Assembly: GCF_015207605.1 (NCBI RefSeq)
Contig: NZ_JADEWO010000031.1
Coordinates: forward strand, 21,163 to 85,162
Direction of reading: 5' to 3'
DNA length: 64,000 bases
Source of the DNA: Oculatella sp. LEGE 06141
GTDB lineage: Bacteria > Cyanobacteriota > Cyanobacteriia > Elainellales > Elainellaceae
The notes beneath the pieces are model-generated. The model ran no database searches and had not been told where the DNA came from. It saw only the letters and a program-made list of their open reading frames with translations. How positions within the stretch are numbered: position 1 is the first letter of the stretch; the number at the start of each line of letters is the position of its first letter. This document shows positions 9,250 through 18,564 of this stretch, in pieces. The position numbers and the translations under genes are program-made.

Positions 9250-10002
9250 ATGAAATGCTCCTTTACGGGTCTTACCGATCCGGGGCTTATTCGCTCTGTG
9301 AACCAGGATGCCTACCACATCGATCCAGATGGACGGTTTTTTATTGTGGCAGATGGCATGGGCGGTCATGCGGGCGGCCAGGAAGCTAGCCGGATTGCTA
9401 CCCACTCAATCCAGGTGTATTTGGATGCCCACTGGGAGTCACCAGAGCCATCTAAGACGGTTTTAGAAAATGCGTTTCTCAAGGCGAACCAGGCCATCTT
9501 GCAAGATCAGGCCAGCCATCCTGAGCGGTCTGATATGGGAACTACTGCGGTGGTGGTTGTCTTTCGGGATGAGCAACCCTGGTGCGCTCATATTGGCGAT
9601 TCTCGACTGTACCGCTTACGTGGTGCCAAACTGCAACAGATTACTGAAGATCACACCTGGGTGGCACGAGCGCTGAAAATGGGAGAGCTGACGTCCGACC
9701 AGGCTCGTGTTCATCCCTGGCGGCACATTTTATCCAAGTGTTTGGGGCGGGAAGATCTACGGCAAATTGATGCCCAATCCTTTGATCTACAGCCTAGCGA
9801 TCGCCTGCTGTTGTGTAGCGATGGCCTGACGGAAGAACTGTCGGATCACCTGATTGCGTCTCAGCTAAAATCGATTCGACCCTGCGACCGGGCGGCGATT
9901 GCGCTGGTTGATGCAGCTAAAGAGCACGGTGGACGCGACAATATTACCGTGGTGATTGTGTCTGTGGATGCGGCTACCCGCACAGATACCCAACCGACTT
10001 AA
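9250..10002 (+). CDS. Stp1-like PP2C protein serine/threonine phosphatase
   Basis: From the ATG at 9250 ([20 protein letters not shown]) the protein has 250 residues, the usual size of bacterial single-domain PPM phosphatases. Metal-binding motifs are intact: [37 protein letters not shown] and [13 protein letters not shown] at 9214 would overlap the kinase-like gene by 4 bp and add twelve residues outside the family; it cannot be excluded if translation is coupled. It follows an ABC1 kinase-like gene on the same strand, so the two are likely co-expressed. It should remove phosphate from Ser/Thr residues in the cytoplasm. Confidence 0.93.
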   Translation: MKCSFTGLTDPGLIRSVNQDAYHIDPDGRFFIVADGMGGHAGGQEASRIATHSIQVYLDAHWESPEPSKTVLENAFLKANQAILQDQASHPERSDMGTTAVVVVFRDEQPWCAHIGDSRLYRLRGAKLQQITEDHTWVARALKMGELTSDQARVHPWRHILSKCLGREDLRQIDAQSFDLQPSDRLLLCSDGLTEELSDHLIASQLKSIRPCDRAAIALVDAAKEHGGRDNITVVIVSVDAATRTDTQPT

Positions 10003-10089
10003 TGGCTAGAAAGTTAGAAAGTTGCGGATGGACTAGTCAATATGGGACAAACTAGGGACAATGAACAAGGCAACATGATGGTGTGGTGA

Positions 10090-10743
10090 GTGTATTTGGC
10101 AATGCGATCGCAGCAGCCTTTATCTTTCGGTAAACGCTATTCCAAAGCAACCCGGCGAACTCAACCCAACAGCGCCAGTCGATCCAGAAAACGAATTTCG
10201 CTTTGGAAGGTGCTGATGCTGTTACTGGTTCTGGGTGTGACTTATAAGCAAATTCAAAGCCGATTGCAGCAGCCTCAAGCCGTTTTAGTATTAGGCGGAG
10301 CGCCAGAACGAGAGGTATTTGCAGCAGAATTTGCGCGTCAGCATCCTAATCTGCCTATCTGGATTTCGTCGGGCAGCCCTATTGAATACACGGAATGGGT
10401 GTTTTCAAATGCGGGAATTCCGTCAGAGCGTATTCATGTAGACTATCGCGCCGAAGACACCGTTACCAATTTCACCACCCTGGTGGATGACCTCAATGCT
10501 CGCGGTATTCACTGCGTTTATTTGATTACATCTGACTATCATATGCGTCGGGCGCAGGTGGTGGGTGAAATTGTGTTGGGTAGCCGGGGAATTGAGCTAA
10601 AGCCTGTATCTGTGCCATCGACTCCACCAGAACAGTGGCCTGAGTCGATGGGCAAAGTAGTGCGAGATGCGGCACGGGCAGTGCTGTGGGTGGCAACTGG
10701 GCGCACTGGCTCAAGCTTGGGACGAACGCTGGTCGATCGTTAG
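10090..10743 (+). CDS. YdcF family (DUF218) protein
   Basis: A 217-residue protein with one N-terminal hydrophobic anchor (about residues 37-50, VLMLLLVLGVTY) and a DUF218 domain: AVLVLGGAP, then WISSGS, RAEDTVTNF and LITSDYHMRRA. The last two hold the conserved acidic and histidine residues of the family. E. coli SanA and ElyC-type relatives act on envelope or vancomycin-barrier functions; the chemistry is not settled. The GTG at 10090 gives the longest form; ATG at 10102 is equally possible. It stands alone, 88 bp after the PP2C gene. Confidence 0.85.
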   Translation: MYLAMRSQQPLSFGKRYSKATRRTQPNSASRSRKRISLWKVLMLLLVLGVTYKQIQSRLQQPQAVLVLGGAPEREVFAAEFARQHPNLPIWISSGSPIEYTEWVFSNAGIPSERIHVDYRAEDTVTNFTTLVDDLNARGIHCVYLITSDYHMRRAQVVGEIVLGSRGIELKPVSVPSTPPEQWPESMGKVVRDAARAVLWVATGRTGSSLGRTLVDR

Positions 10744-10864
10744 TGGGTGGAAGCTCAAAGAGCGGTAAAGTGATATTTCGGTCGTTTTTCCTTAGTTGTA
10801 GATGACGATCGCCCCCACGATTCCTATCCCAAAAACCATCACGACGCTAGCCAATGCTGCTGTT

Positions 10865-11947
10865 TTATTTTTGAGAGAATTCTTCTAGAGATGGCTCTCT
10901 TGCCAGGGCGATCGCTCGACTTTGCATGGCTTCAATCTCCAATAAACTAACAATAACGCCAGCGAGTGGAACTGCTAGAAACAAGCCAAAAACGCCTGCA
11001 ACTCGTGCCCCAACTAGCAAGGCAAAAAACATCACCACCGGATTAATGTTTAGTGAATTCTGCATCACCCGTGGCAGGACTAAATTCTCCTGAACTTGCT
11101 GAAGCAGTACGCAGGCAATCAGTACTTTTAGCGCTAACCAAACGCTTTGGGATAGCAGAATAAGACAGACCAACCCAATGCCCAGGGTTGCACCGATGCC
11201 GGGAATTAAATCGAACATGCCGACAATGACAGCTAACACCAGAGCAAACGGAACCTGCAACATCAGAAATACGATGAAAGCGGTACCACTAAAGAAAAGT
11301 GCTAACAGTAACTGCCCCCAAAAAAAGCCGAGTAAATTGCGTTGAATGGCGGTGTTGAAGCGTTCCCGTGAATGCAGGGGTACCACTCGAAGGGTAAAAT
11401 TCCAGAGGCGATCACCGTCCAGCAGCATGAAGAAGGCAACGACTGCTGTAAAAATTAAATTAATAAAATTGGCTAACAAAATTTGAATAACAGATAAACC
11501 AGACCCCAATCCAACCAGAGCCTGATCGCGAAGCTGCTCTTCAAATACTCTTAAATCTATCCGAATGTTGCGAGACTGCAAAAATGTCTCTGCCTGGTCA
11601 ATTACAGGAGCTAAAGAATTTAGAAAATCAGACAGACTTTCTAACAGCCGTTGCCCCTGCGAAAGGACAACTAATCCAACCGTAAAAGTAACAGCACCAA
11701 TCAGAACCAGGCTAATTAAAAAGATGAAACTAACGGCTAAACCGTGAGGCAAAACGCGTTTTAGCCAGCGCACAGGATAGTTTAATAAGAAGGCTAAGAT
11801 AGTGGCTGTGATAAAAATAATGACGACCGTTCTAAAGTAGTTAAGGAATTGAACGATCGCCCATCCAGAGGCAAAAAGCAACAAAAATCGAATTAATACA
11901 ATGTTATTGACCCGTTCCCAAATCGTTTTAGCAGACGAATCATTCAT
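10865..11947 (-). CDS. AI-2E family transporter (UPF0118-type membrane protein)
   Basis: This 360-residue inner-membrane protein has the family layout. Two hydrophobic segments lie at about residues 18-50, another at about 65-90, a soluble amphipathic segment follows (LLESLSDFLNSLAPVIDQAE), and a cluster of four or five membrane helices from about 150 contains the signature FDLIPGIGATLG. The family was named for AI-2 export in E. coli, but members also act as Na+/H+ antiporters or in folate-linked transport, so the substrate is unknown. The start is the ATG at 11947. It converges with the YdcF gene across 121 bp. Confidence 0.9.
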   Translation of the reverse strand: MNDSSAKTIWERVNNIVLIRFLLLFASGWAIVQFLNYFRTVVIIFITATILAFLLNYPVRWLKRVLPHGLAVSFIFLISLVLIGAVTFTVGLVVLSQGQRLLESLSDFLNSLAPVIDQAETFLQSRNIRIDLRVFEEQLRDQALVGLGSGLSVIQILLANFINLIFTAVVAFFMLLDGDRLWNFTLRVVPLHSRERFNTAIQRNLLGFFWGQLLLALFFSGTAFIVFLMLQVPFALVLAVIVGMFDLIPGIGATLGIGLVCLILLSQSVWLALKVLIACVLLQQVQENLVLPRVMQNSLNINPVVMFFALLVGARVAGVFGLFLAVPLAGVIVSLLEIEAMQSRAIALAREPSLEEFSQK

Positions 11948-12232
11948 AAATCTCCAAACAGTTGCCCCTGAATAGACAGGTTAAAGCACGGCGGATATGA
12001 CAGTAGCTTACGTACCAGCGCCTTTACACAGTGGTCTTCTGTAATGCCGTTGTCATTTCATTTAAACGAGCATAGCCGTACACGATACGGAGATACCACA
12101 CGTCAAGGTGAGGTGACAGAGGCGTGTTCCTTTAAGCCAAAAAGCAAAACGAGTGAGCTAACCCAGAAAGTTTATGCCCATATTATCGCGCTTCTTTCCG
12201 TTTCCCAGTCCATCCGAAGCTGGAGTTCTGGA

Positions 12233-12874
12233 CTAACGGCCCATATCGTGCAGGGTATGGATCGCAGTGACGCATTGTTGTGTTACCGCTTCGAGAGCGT
12301 CTCGTTTGGTGCCTGTGGGAGGGGCGATCGGCTGCCCAATCCGAATCGTGACTGGGGTCGGTTGTGGTACCGGGCTACCCTTCCGCAAAATGTCTTGGGT
12401 TCCCCACAAACCGACTGGCAAAATTGGTGTTTGTGTCTTTGCCGCAATCATCGCGGCACCCAGTTTAGGCAATGGAATGCGGCCATCTGGGGTACGAGTA
12501 CCTTGTAGAAAGACCCCCACTGCCCAGCCCGCCTCCAGTTGCAAGAGGGCTTGCCGAATAGCGCTGCGATCGGCTGCTTCCCGTTTAACTGGATACGCCC
12601 CATATAGTCGAATCGCCTGACCGAGGAGCGGCACCTGAAACAATTCCTCTTTAGCCATGTAAGCCACCGGACGACGCAGACTGCACGACAGAATAGGCGG
12701 GTCAAAAAGGCTGGCATGATTGCTAACCACAACCAGCGGCCCCTGCGGCGGCACATGCTCTGTTCCGTACACTCGTCCTCGAAAATAGGCGTGCAGCATC
12801 GGGCTGACCACTGACCACTTGAACAGGTGGTAGAGCAAGAGGCTAGCAAAAGGTTCACGCTGTCTGCCCATCAA
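12233..12874 (-). CDS. plsC: 1-acyl-sn-glycerol-3-phosphate acyltransferase
   Basis: PlsC adds the second acyl chain to give phosphatidic acid. The 213-residue protein has the HX4D catalytic motif in NHASLFDP, the glycerol-phosphate-binding block FLQGTRTPDG, and the final block ILPVGLWGTQ. An N-terminal hydrophobic segment (residues 8-28) would sit at the membrane face. It is the last gene of the minus-strand run rpaB-plsX-fabH-fabD-plsC, 28 bp after fabD, and so completes acyl-chain initiation and phospholipid synthesis in one transcription direction. The start is the ATG at 12874; a second ATG follows at once. Confidence 0.9.
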   Translation of the reverse strand: MMGRQREPFASLLLYHLFKWSVVSPMLHAYFRGRVYGTEHVPPQGPLVVVSNHASLFDPPILSCSLRRPVAYMAKEELFQVPLLGQAIRLYGAYPVKREAADRSAIRQALLQLEAGWAVGVFLQGTRTPDGRIPLPKLGAAMIAAKTQTPILPVGLWGTQDILRKGSPVPQPTPVTIRIGQPIAPPTGTKRDALEAVTQQCVTAIHTLHDMGR

Positions 12875-12902
12875 TCAATCGTATAGAGGGTTAAAACGGA
12901 GT

Positions 12903-13784
12903 CTAGTTGGGTAGGTCTGCTAAGCTGCCTACCGTTTCTAAGGTCAGGGTCGGGCAGGTTCGTTTAATTAACCCGGTCAGCACTTTACCCGGCCCAACTT
13001 CAATAACGCGATCGATGCCTTCTTCTGGCAACCGGAGTGAAATCTCGCGCCAACGCACCGATCCGGTCATCTGTTGCTGTAACCGCTCTTTAAGCACAGC
13101 GGCATCTGTAGCGGGACTGGGATCGACATTAGAGAGAACCGGAACCTGAGCAGGTTGGAACGCTACAGACTCTAAAACAGGCTGAAATTCAACAGCAGCA
13201 TCGGCCATGAGCGGCGAATGAAAGGCACCACTAACGTTGAGCTTAACCGCTCGCTTGGCTTTCACCTGAGACAGCACGGCTTCCACAGCTTCAGGCGTGC
13301 CCGAAATAACGACCTGACCCGCGTTGTTGTCATTGGCTAAAACCACATCAGACGTTTGCTGAATCTGCTGCTCTAGCTGTTCGCGATCGAACCCAATCAG
13401 GGCTGCCATCATACCATCGGAGGCATGGCTCATCAGTTCCGATCGCCGTTTAACCAGGTGCAGTCCCGATTCAAAATCAAACACGTTTGCCGTATAAAGC
13501 GCGACATATTCCCCCAAACTGTGCCCAGCGACTAAATTGGGCTGATGACCACGCTCTTGCATCAAATCGACCAGAATGGCTTCAACCACATACAGGCAAG
13601 GCTGCGTGTACAGCGTGTTTGAGACCTTATCGTCTTCGCTCTGGCATACCTCAGGAACAGACCAGCCCAGGATCTGCTCAGCCTGGGCTAATTTTTGCTT
13701 GGCGGCAGGATGGTCAAATATATCGGCTCCCATTCCAACCGCTTGAGATCCCTGCCCTGGAAACACCCATGCTGTTCTAGTCAT
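12903..13784 (-). CDS. fabD: Malonyl-CoA:ACP transacylase
   Basis: FabD moves malonate from CoA to acyl carrier protein to supply type II fatty-acid synthesis. The 293-residue protein opens with FPGQGSQAVGMG, has the nucleophile serine in GHSLGEY and the catalytic histidine in GAFHSPLM, and ends at the usual family length. The start is the ATG at 13784. It sits 88 bp after fabH and 28 bp before plsC, all on the minus strand. Confidence 0.96.
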   Translation of the reverse strand: MTRTAWVFPGQGSQAVGMGADIFDHPAAKQKLAQAEQILGWSVPEVCQSEDDKVSNTLYTQPCLYVVEAILVDLMQERGHQPNLVAGHSLGEYVALYTANVFDFESGLHLVKRRSELMSHASDGMMAALIGFDREQLEQQIQQTSDVVLANDNNAGQVVISGTPEAVEAVLSQVKAKRAVKLNVSGAFHSPLMADAAVEFQPVLESVAFQPAQVPVLSNVDPSPATDAAVLKERLQQQMTGSVRWREISLRLPEEGIDRVIEVGPGKVLTGLIKRTCPTLTLETVGSLADLPN

Positions 13785-13872
13785 CGCTTATGGCACGTTC
13801 GAAGGAATATAAATTTGAGCTTGTGTGGTTGTGGCTGAACGGTCTATTTGTAGCCTGTTTACAGCAGTTGAT

Positions 13873-14877
13873 TTAGTTGCCCCACTGAAAAATAGCGGCT
13901 CCCCAGGTTAATCCAGCCCCAAAGCCAGCCGTAGCAACCACATCCCCCGGTTTGATTCTACCGTCTCGTACGGCCTCATCTAATGCAATTGGAATGGATG
14001 CTGCCGAGGTGTTGCCATACTTAGCCATGTTGCTCAAGACTTTGTCGGGGGGGACAGTAAGCCGCTGCGCTACAGCATCGAGAATGCGCTGGTTGGCCTG
14101 GTGCAACAATAGCCAATCGACTTGCTCAACACTCAGATTAGCTTTGAACAAGGCTTTCTCAATTACCTCTGGAACGCGTTTGATGGCAAAGCGGTAAACC
14201 TCCTGCCCATTCATCGTAATCGGGTGAAACGACCCTTGCCCAACGCTCAGTTCCGAAGTGAGTGCTTTGGCTTCGGGTTGGTAGGCCAGCGTCAGGCAAC
14301 TGTTCTGGTTGCCGTCGCTGCGAAGTTCAAACCCAAGGAGGCGATCGCTCTCTGAACGAGCCTGCATGACCACCGCTCCTGCTCCGTCTCCAAACAGAAC
14401 ACAGGTGCGGCGATCAGACCAGTCCACCCAGCGTGACAAGATGTCTGCTCCCAGCAGCAGCACCGTTTTGTAGGCACCCGTCCGAATAAACTGAGAGGCC
14501 GTAACCATCCCAAATACAAATCCTGAACAGGCGGCTGTCAAATCAAAGGCGACGGCCTTCATCGCCCCAAGCTCAGCCTGAACCAAACTGGCTGTACCAA
14601 ACAAATCATCTGGGGTAGAGGTGGCCAACACAATTAAATCCACATCTAAGGCTGAAATGCCAGCCATATCTAACGCGCGCTGGCCGGCCTCTGCGGCAAG
14701 TTGGCGCAAATAAACCGCTGGATCGGCCAGATGCCGCTGCCGAATTCCGGTGCGGCTAGCAATCCATTCATCGGATGTGTCAACGACCTGGCTTAAGCCT
14801 TGATTGTCAAGTGAAGTGAGCGGGGCGGCTGAACCGCTTCCGGTAATGGCGACGCCTATTCCTGAATGTTGCAACAT
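13873..14877 (-). CDS. fabH: 3-oxoacyl-ACP synthase III
   Basis: FabH condenses acetyl-CoA with malonyl-ACP and so starts fatty-acid chains. The 334-residue protein has the Cys-His-Asn triad: cysteine in TAACSGFVFG, histidine in LLHQANQRI and asparagine in YGNTSAAS. The N-terminal GIGVAITGSGSAAP and the final GFGAGLTWGA are typical. Its ATG overlaps the plsX stop by one base (TAATG), which points to translational coupling. Confidence 0.97.
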   Translation of the reverse strand: MLQHSGIGVAITGSGSAAPLTSLDNQGLSQVVDTSDEWIASRTGIRQRHLADPAVYLRQLAAEAGQRALDMAGISALDVDLIVLATSTPDDLFGTASLVQAELGAMKAVAFDLTAACSGFVFGMVTASQFIRTGAYKTVLLLGADILSRWVDWSDRRTCVLFGDGAGAVVMQARSESDRLLGFELRSDGNQNSCLTLAYQPEAKALTSELSVGQGSFHPITMNGQEVYRFAIKRVPEVIEKALFKANLSVEQVDWLLLHQANQRILDAVAQRLTVPPDKVLSNMAKYGNTSAASIPIALDEAVRDGRIKPGDVVATAGFGAGLTWGAAIFQWGN

Positions 14878-15911
14878 TAGTCTCCGTCAGCAGCGGTTGC
14901 CTCAGTTTGTTGATATTGAGACTGAATTCGATCGATGACGTGATTGTCGATCGCCTCTTTTGCTAATCGAGTAGCGTTGAAAATGGAGGGCGCTTGAGAA
15001 CTGCCATGACTGATGATGCAAATCCCGGCTACACCTAGCAGCAAACCGCCGCCATGCTCAGCATGATCCATCCGTTGCTTAATGCGCCTCAGGTTCGGCT
15101 TGAGCAAACTGGTGCCGATGACACCATGTAAACCCTGAGGCAACTCTTCTCGCAGAATTTGCAGCGCAACTTCGCCAACGGCCTCGGCAAACTTCAGCAA
15201 AACGTTTCCCGAGAAGCCATCGCAGACAATGACATCAAAGTTGCCGGATAAAACATCTCGTCCTTCCGCATTGCCAATAAACGGAATCACAGGATGATTG
15301 TGCAACAATTCGTGCGTTCGGATTGCCAAATCGTTGCCCTTGGACGGCTCCTCACCGATGTTGAGCAAGCCTACTTTGGGGTCGGCGTTCCCCAAAACGT
15401 ATTTGGAGTAGATGGTACCCATCATGGCGAACTGTTCCAGGAACTTGGGACGGCAGTCCACATTGGCTCCCACATCCAGGATGAGAACGGGTTTGCCGGC
15501 AATCAGGGTGGGCAAAACGGCACCAATGGCGGGGCGATCGATGCCACGTAAACGCCCCAGTCGCAGAAGAGCGGCTGCCATTGCCGCCCCCGAGTGCCCT
15601 GCCGATACAACCGCATCAGCTTGCTTGCGCTTCACTAAATCCATTGCAACGTTGATCGATGCTTTCGGCTTGCGCCTCAAGCCTGTCAACGGTTCTTCAT
15701 GCATCTCAATCGTCCCCTCCGCTGGAACAATTTCCAACTGCAAGGAAGAACTGTGTCGGTGCATTGAAGCTTCAATCTGTTGTGGGTCACCGACCAACAG
15801 AATGTCTACGCCCAACTCTGCCTGTGCTCTCAGTGCCCCAGCGACGATTTCAGCAGGGGCATGATCCCCTCCCATCGCGTCAATTGCAATCCGTGCCCGA
15901 TTCGATCCCAT
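14877..15911 (-). CDS. plsX: Phosphate acyltransferase
   Basis: PlsX makes acyl-phosphate from acyl-ACP, the donor for PlsY in glycerolipid synthesis. The 344-residue protein starts RIAIDAMGGDHAP and carries the family blocks MHEEPLTGLRRKP, DAVVSAGHSGAAMA, LLNIGEEPSKG and DGFSGNVLLKF. It begins 77 bp after rpaB on the same strand and shares one base with fabH. PlsX and FabH sit at the branch between elongation and membrane lipid, so coupling them is logical. No FapR-like site was looked for in detail. Confidence 0.96.
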   Translation of the reverse strand: MGSNRARIAIDAMGGDHAPAEIVAGALRAQAELGVDILLVGDPQQIEASMHRHSSSLQLEIVPAEGTIEMHEEPLTGLRRKPKASINVAMDLVKRKQADAVVSAGHSGAAMAAALLRLGRLRGIDRPAIGAVLPTLIAGKPVLILDVGANVDCRPKFLEQFAMMGTIYSKYVLGNADPKVGLLNIGEEPSKGNDLAIRTHELLHNHPVIPFIGNAEGRDVLSGNFDVIVCDGFSGNVLLKFAEAVGEVALQILREELPQGLHGVIGTSLLKPNLRRIKQRMDHAEHGGGLLLGVAGICIISHGSSQAPSIFNATRLAKEAIDNHVIDRIQSQYQQTEATAADGD

Positions 15912-15988
15912 TGACCAAAGTTATAGAAACCTCAAAAATTTTATCAGATGGATTATCTCCATTGACGGATGAGATGGTCGATAAATGA

Positions 15989-16732
15989 CTATTCGCTCTC
16001 TCCGGGGGCAACAATCCGCTGAAATAGATAGCCCGTTCCGCGTGCTGTCAAAATCAGCTCCGGATTACTGGGGTCATCTTCAAGTTTGGCACGCAAGCGG
16101 GAAATGTGAACGTCTACCACTCGTGTGTCAACGTGGCGCTCTGGCGTGTATCCCCACACTTCTTGCAAGATTTCGGAACGGGAGAAGGGTTCGCCCGATC
16201 GCCCGACCAGCAGCTCCAACAAGCTAAACTCCATGCCCGTCAGCCGAATGCGCTCATCGCCTTTGTAAACCTGCCGCTTGTTGGTATCAATGCGGATGGT
16301 ATTGACCTGAATCACGCCAGAACTGGGAATGCCAGACGTGCCTGTTTTTTCGACCCGCCGCAGCACAGAGCGAATGCGAGCCTCTAGCTCTTTGGGCGAG
16401 AATGGTTTAACGACATAATCATCTGCCCCTAACTCCAACCCGGTGATGCGATCGGCAACATCGCCTAGAGCCGTTAGCATGATGATCGGCACGTCTGACT
16501 CTTTTCGCAGTTCCTGGCAGACCCCGTAGCCGTCTAGCTTGGGCATCATCACATCCAGCACCACCAGGTCTGGGTCGGCGTTGCGGAACGTTTCTAGTGC
16601 TTCCTCCCCGTCAGCAGCGGTAACGACATCGTAGCCAATCATTGAAAGGCGAGTTTCTAAAATGCGCCGGATGCTAGCTTCATCATCGACAACAAGAATT
16701 TTTTCTTTATGATTTTCCAAGTTACTTAACAC
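15989..16732 (-). CDS. rpaB: OmpR-family response regulator RpaB
   Basis: RpaB (Ycf27) is an essential cyanobacterial regulator of high-light and photosystem genes, paired with the kinase NblS. The 247-residue protein has a receiver domain (KILVVDDEASIRRIL, phospho-acceptor Asp in VVLDVMMPKLDG, Lys in VKPFSPKELEARI) and a winged-helix domain ending ILTARGTGYLFQR; it is close to the RpaB sequences I remember along its whole length. The longest start is GTG at 16732, but AAGGAG lies directly against it, so a TTG at 16720 with better spacing is a real alternative. It heads a run of lipid genes and is divergent from radA. A dyad lies just upstream (16737-16773). Confidence 0.93.
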   Translation of the reverse strand: MLSNLENHKEKILVVDDEASIRRILETRLSMIGYDVVTAADGEEALETFRNADPDLVVLDVMMPKLDGYGVCQELRKESDVPIIMLTALGDVADRITGLELGADDYVVKPFSPKELEARIRSVLRRVEKTGTSGIPSSGVIQVNTIRIDTNKRQVYKGDERIRLTGMEFSLLELLVGRSGEPFSRSEILQEVWGYTPERHVDTRVVDVHISRLRAKLEDDPSNPELILTARGTGYLFQRIVAPGESE

Positions 16733-16736
16733 TCCT

Positions 16737-16773
16737 TAAAGTGACTTTTTCTTCATTAAATTTCATCACTTTA
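16737..16773. promoter_or_regulatory. Inverted repeat upstream of rpaB
   Basis: TAAAGTGA (16737-16744) and TCACTTTA (16766-16773) form a perfect 8-bp inverted repeat separated by 21 AT-rich bases, starting four bases upstream of the rpaB GTG. In the rpaB mRNA it could fold and hold the AAGGAG ribosome binding site near the stem base. It is not the HLR1 direct repeat that RpaB itself binds. An RNA hairpin or an operator is possible; no evidence decides between them. Confidence 0.35.
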
Positions 16774-16911
16774 TCATTAAGATATTACCCCATTCACACA
16801 ATATGAGGCCGCTGAACCACTTATTCTAAGGACACTTCAGCCTTTCTTAAGATTCTGCCCTTTTTGCAAATTTTTAGCACAATAGTAGTGGAAAAACTTA
16901 ACAGCTAAGTG

Positions 16912-18408
16912 ATGCCAAAGCCACGATCCCAATTTGTTTGTAATCAGTGTGGTGCAGAGTCTCCTCAATATTTTGGTAAATGCCCCTTTTGCGGTAGCTG
17001 GAATTCAATGGTAGAGCAAGTTGTTGCATCGGCTGCGACCGCGACAGCAACGGCGGCAGCGCGGAATCATGCGGTCGCTCGGAGTGGAAAAAAAGCGCGA
17101 GGGTCGTCCAATCCACACGAATCGACCCCGTTGGCTGCTGTTACGCTGGCTGAAATTTCTGAGCAACCGTTGGTTCGCTTTTCTTCGGGCTACGCCGAAC
17201 TCGATCGCGTTTTAGGCGGTGGTATTGTTCCGGGGTCACTCGTTTTGATTGGGGGCGATCCGGGAATTGGTAAATCAACCCTGCTGCTGCAAGCGGCTAA
17301 CCGTTTAGCTGCCGATCATCGCGTTCTCTATGTGGCAGCGGAAGAATCTGGGCAGCAGGTTAAATTGCGCTGGCAGCGTCTTTGTGAGGCCGATGAGGAC
17401 GGGGTTGCCAATTCCCTCCTGGCTGCCGCTGCAACCGACGCGATCGCCCCTGAAAACGGCAGGGGATCGAGCCTCTATTTGCTGCCCGAAACCGACCTGG
17501 AGGCCATTTTACAGGAACTAGAGTCCCTGCGTCCCCAGGCGGCGGTAATCGACAGTATCCAGGCGCTTTACTTCTCAGCGCTGAGTTCAACGCCCGGTTC
17601 GGTGTCTCAGGTGCGGGAATGTACGTCGGCGCTGATGCAGGTGGCTAAACGAGAAAACATCACCCTGTTCATCGTGGGGCATGTCACCAAGGAAGGGGCG
17701 ATCGCTGGCCCCAAGGTGCTGGAGCATCTGGTCGATACGGTGCTGTATTTTGAGGGCGATCGCTTCGCCAGCCATCGGCTGCTGCGCTCGGTGAAGAATC
17801 GATTTGGAGCCACCCATGAACTTGGCGTGTTTGAAATGGTCGATCGCGGGTTAGAGGAAGTGTCTAACCCGTCTGGCCTGTTTATGGGTAACCGGGATGA
17901 GATGTCTCCGGGAACCGCCATGATTGTGGCCTGCGAAGGAACCCGACCGCTGGTGGTTGAACTGCAAGCGCTGGTCAGCCCGACTAGCTACTCATCTCCC
18001 CGCCGCTCCACCACCGGAATTGAATACAATCGCCTGCTGCAGATTTTGGCTGTGTTAGAAAAACGGGTCGGCATTCCGCTCTCAAAACTGGATGCCTATG
18101 TTGCGTCATCGGGTGGTTTGAACGTTGCGGAACCCGCCGCCGATTTGGGTGTGGCGATCGCCGTTGCCGCCAGTTTCCGCGATCGGGTGGTTGATCCGGC
18201 AACGGTGATCATTGGTGAGGTCGGTTTAGGTGGGCAAATTCGCCCGGTTTCTCAGATGGAGCTACGGCTGAAAGAGGCGGCCAAACTAGGCTTTAAACGG
18301 GCAATTATTCCCAGTGGGCAGTCTGTTCCTGGCTTTGACCTGGAAATTGTGCCCGTGTCGAGGGTTGTGGATGCGATCGCAGCCGCGCTGGCTGGGGGGC
18401 GGGCTTAG
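16912..18408 (+). CDS. radA: DNA repair protein RadA
   Basis: RadA (Sms) is a RecA-like, DnaB-type branch-migration motor that helps recombinational repair. From the ATG at 16912 it has 498 residues. An N-terminal four-cysteine zinc finger (CNQCG and CPFCG), an Ala-rich linker, the Walker A motif GGDPGIGKST, the RadA-specific KNRFGATHELG and a C-terminal Lon-like domain are all present. A GTG directly in front (16909) only adds one Met. It is divergent from rpaB over about 180 AT-rich bases. Confidence 0.96.
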   Translation: MPKPRSQFVCNQCGAESPQYFGKCPFCGSWNSMVEQVVASAATATATAAARNHAVARSGKKARGSSNPHESTPLAAVTLAEISEQPLVRFSSGYAELDRVLGGGIVPGSLVLIGGDPGIGKSTLLLQAANRLAADHRVLYVAAEESGQQVKLRWQRLCEADEDGVANSLLAAAATDAIAPENGRGSSLYLLPETDLEAILQELESLRPQAAVIDSIQALYFSALSSTPGSVSQVRECTSALMQVAKRENITLFIVGHVTKEGAIAGPKVLEHLVDTVLYFEGDRFASHRLLRSVKNRFGATHELGVFEMVDRGLEEVSNPSGLFMGNRDEMSPGTAMIVACEGTRPLVVELQALVSPTSYSSPRRSTTGIEYNRLLQILAVLEKRVGIPLSKLDAYVASSGGLNVAEPAADLGVAIAVAASFRDRVVDPATVIIGEVGLGGQIRPVSQMELRLKEAAKLGFKRAIIPSGQSVPGFDLEIVPVSRVVDAIAAALAGGRA

Positions 18409-18412
18409 GTTG

Positions 18413-18440
18413 GCTAACTACACGGGTGCCGCCAGTTAGC
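18413..18440. terminator. Hairpin after radA
   Basis: GCTAACT (18413-18419) pairs perfectly with AGTTAGC (18434-18440) across a 14-base loop, five bases after the radA stop. No T tract follows, so intrinsic termination is doubtful; it may be a 3'-end stabilising hairpin. Confidence 0.3.
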
Positions 18441-18564
18441 ACTGGGAATGAACTGAGCCATACCAGTGGCTACTCCCCTGAAGGCAGAAGAGATGGCCGC
18501 TGCGCGTTGCTCCGTTCTGGACGATTTGGGCAGCAGTCGAGATCCGATCGCCCCCTGGCCAGTG

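Noticed and set aside
12044..12508. 154-codon plus-strand frame
   Set aside because: More than half lies antisense to plsC, and the product is rich in Cys, Arg and Trp in a pattern typical of shadow frames.
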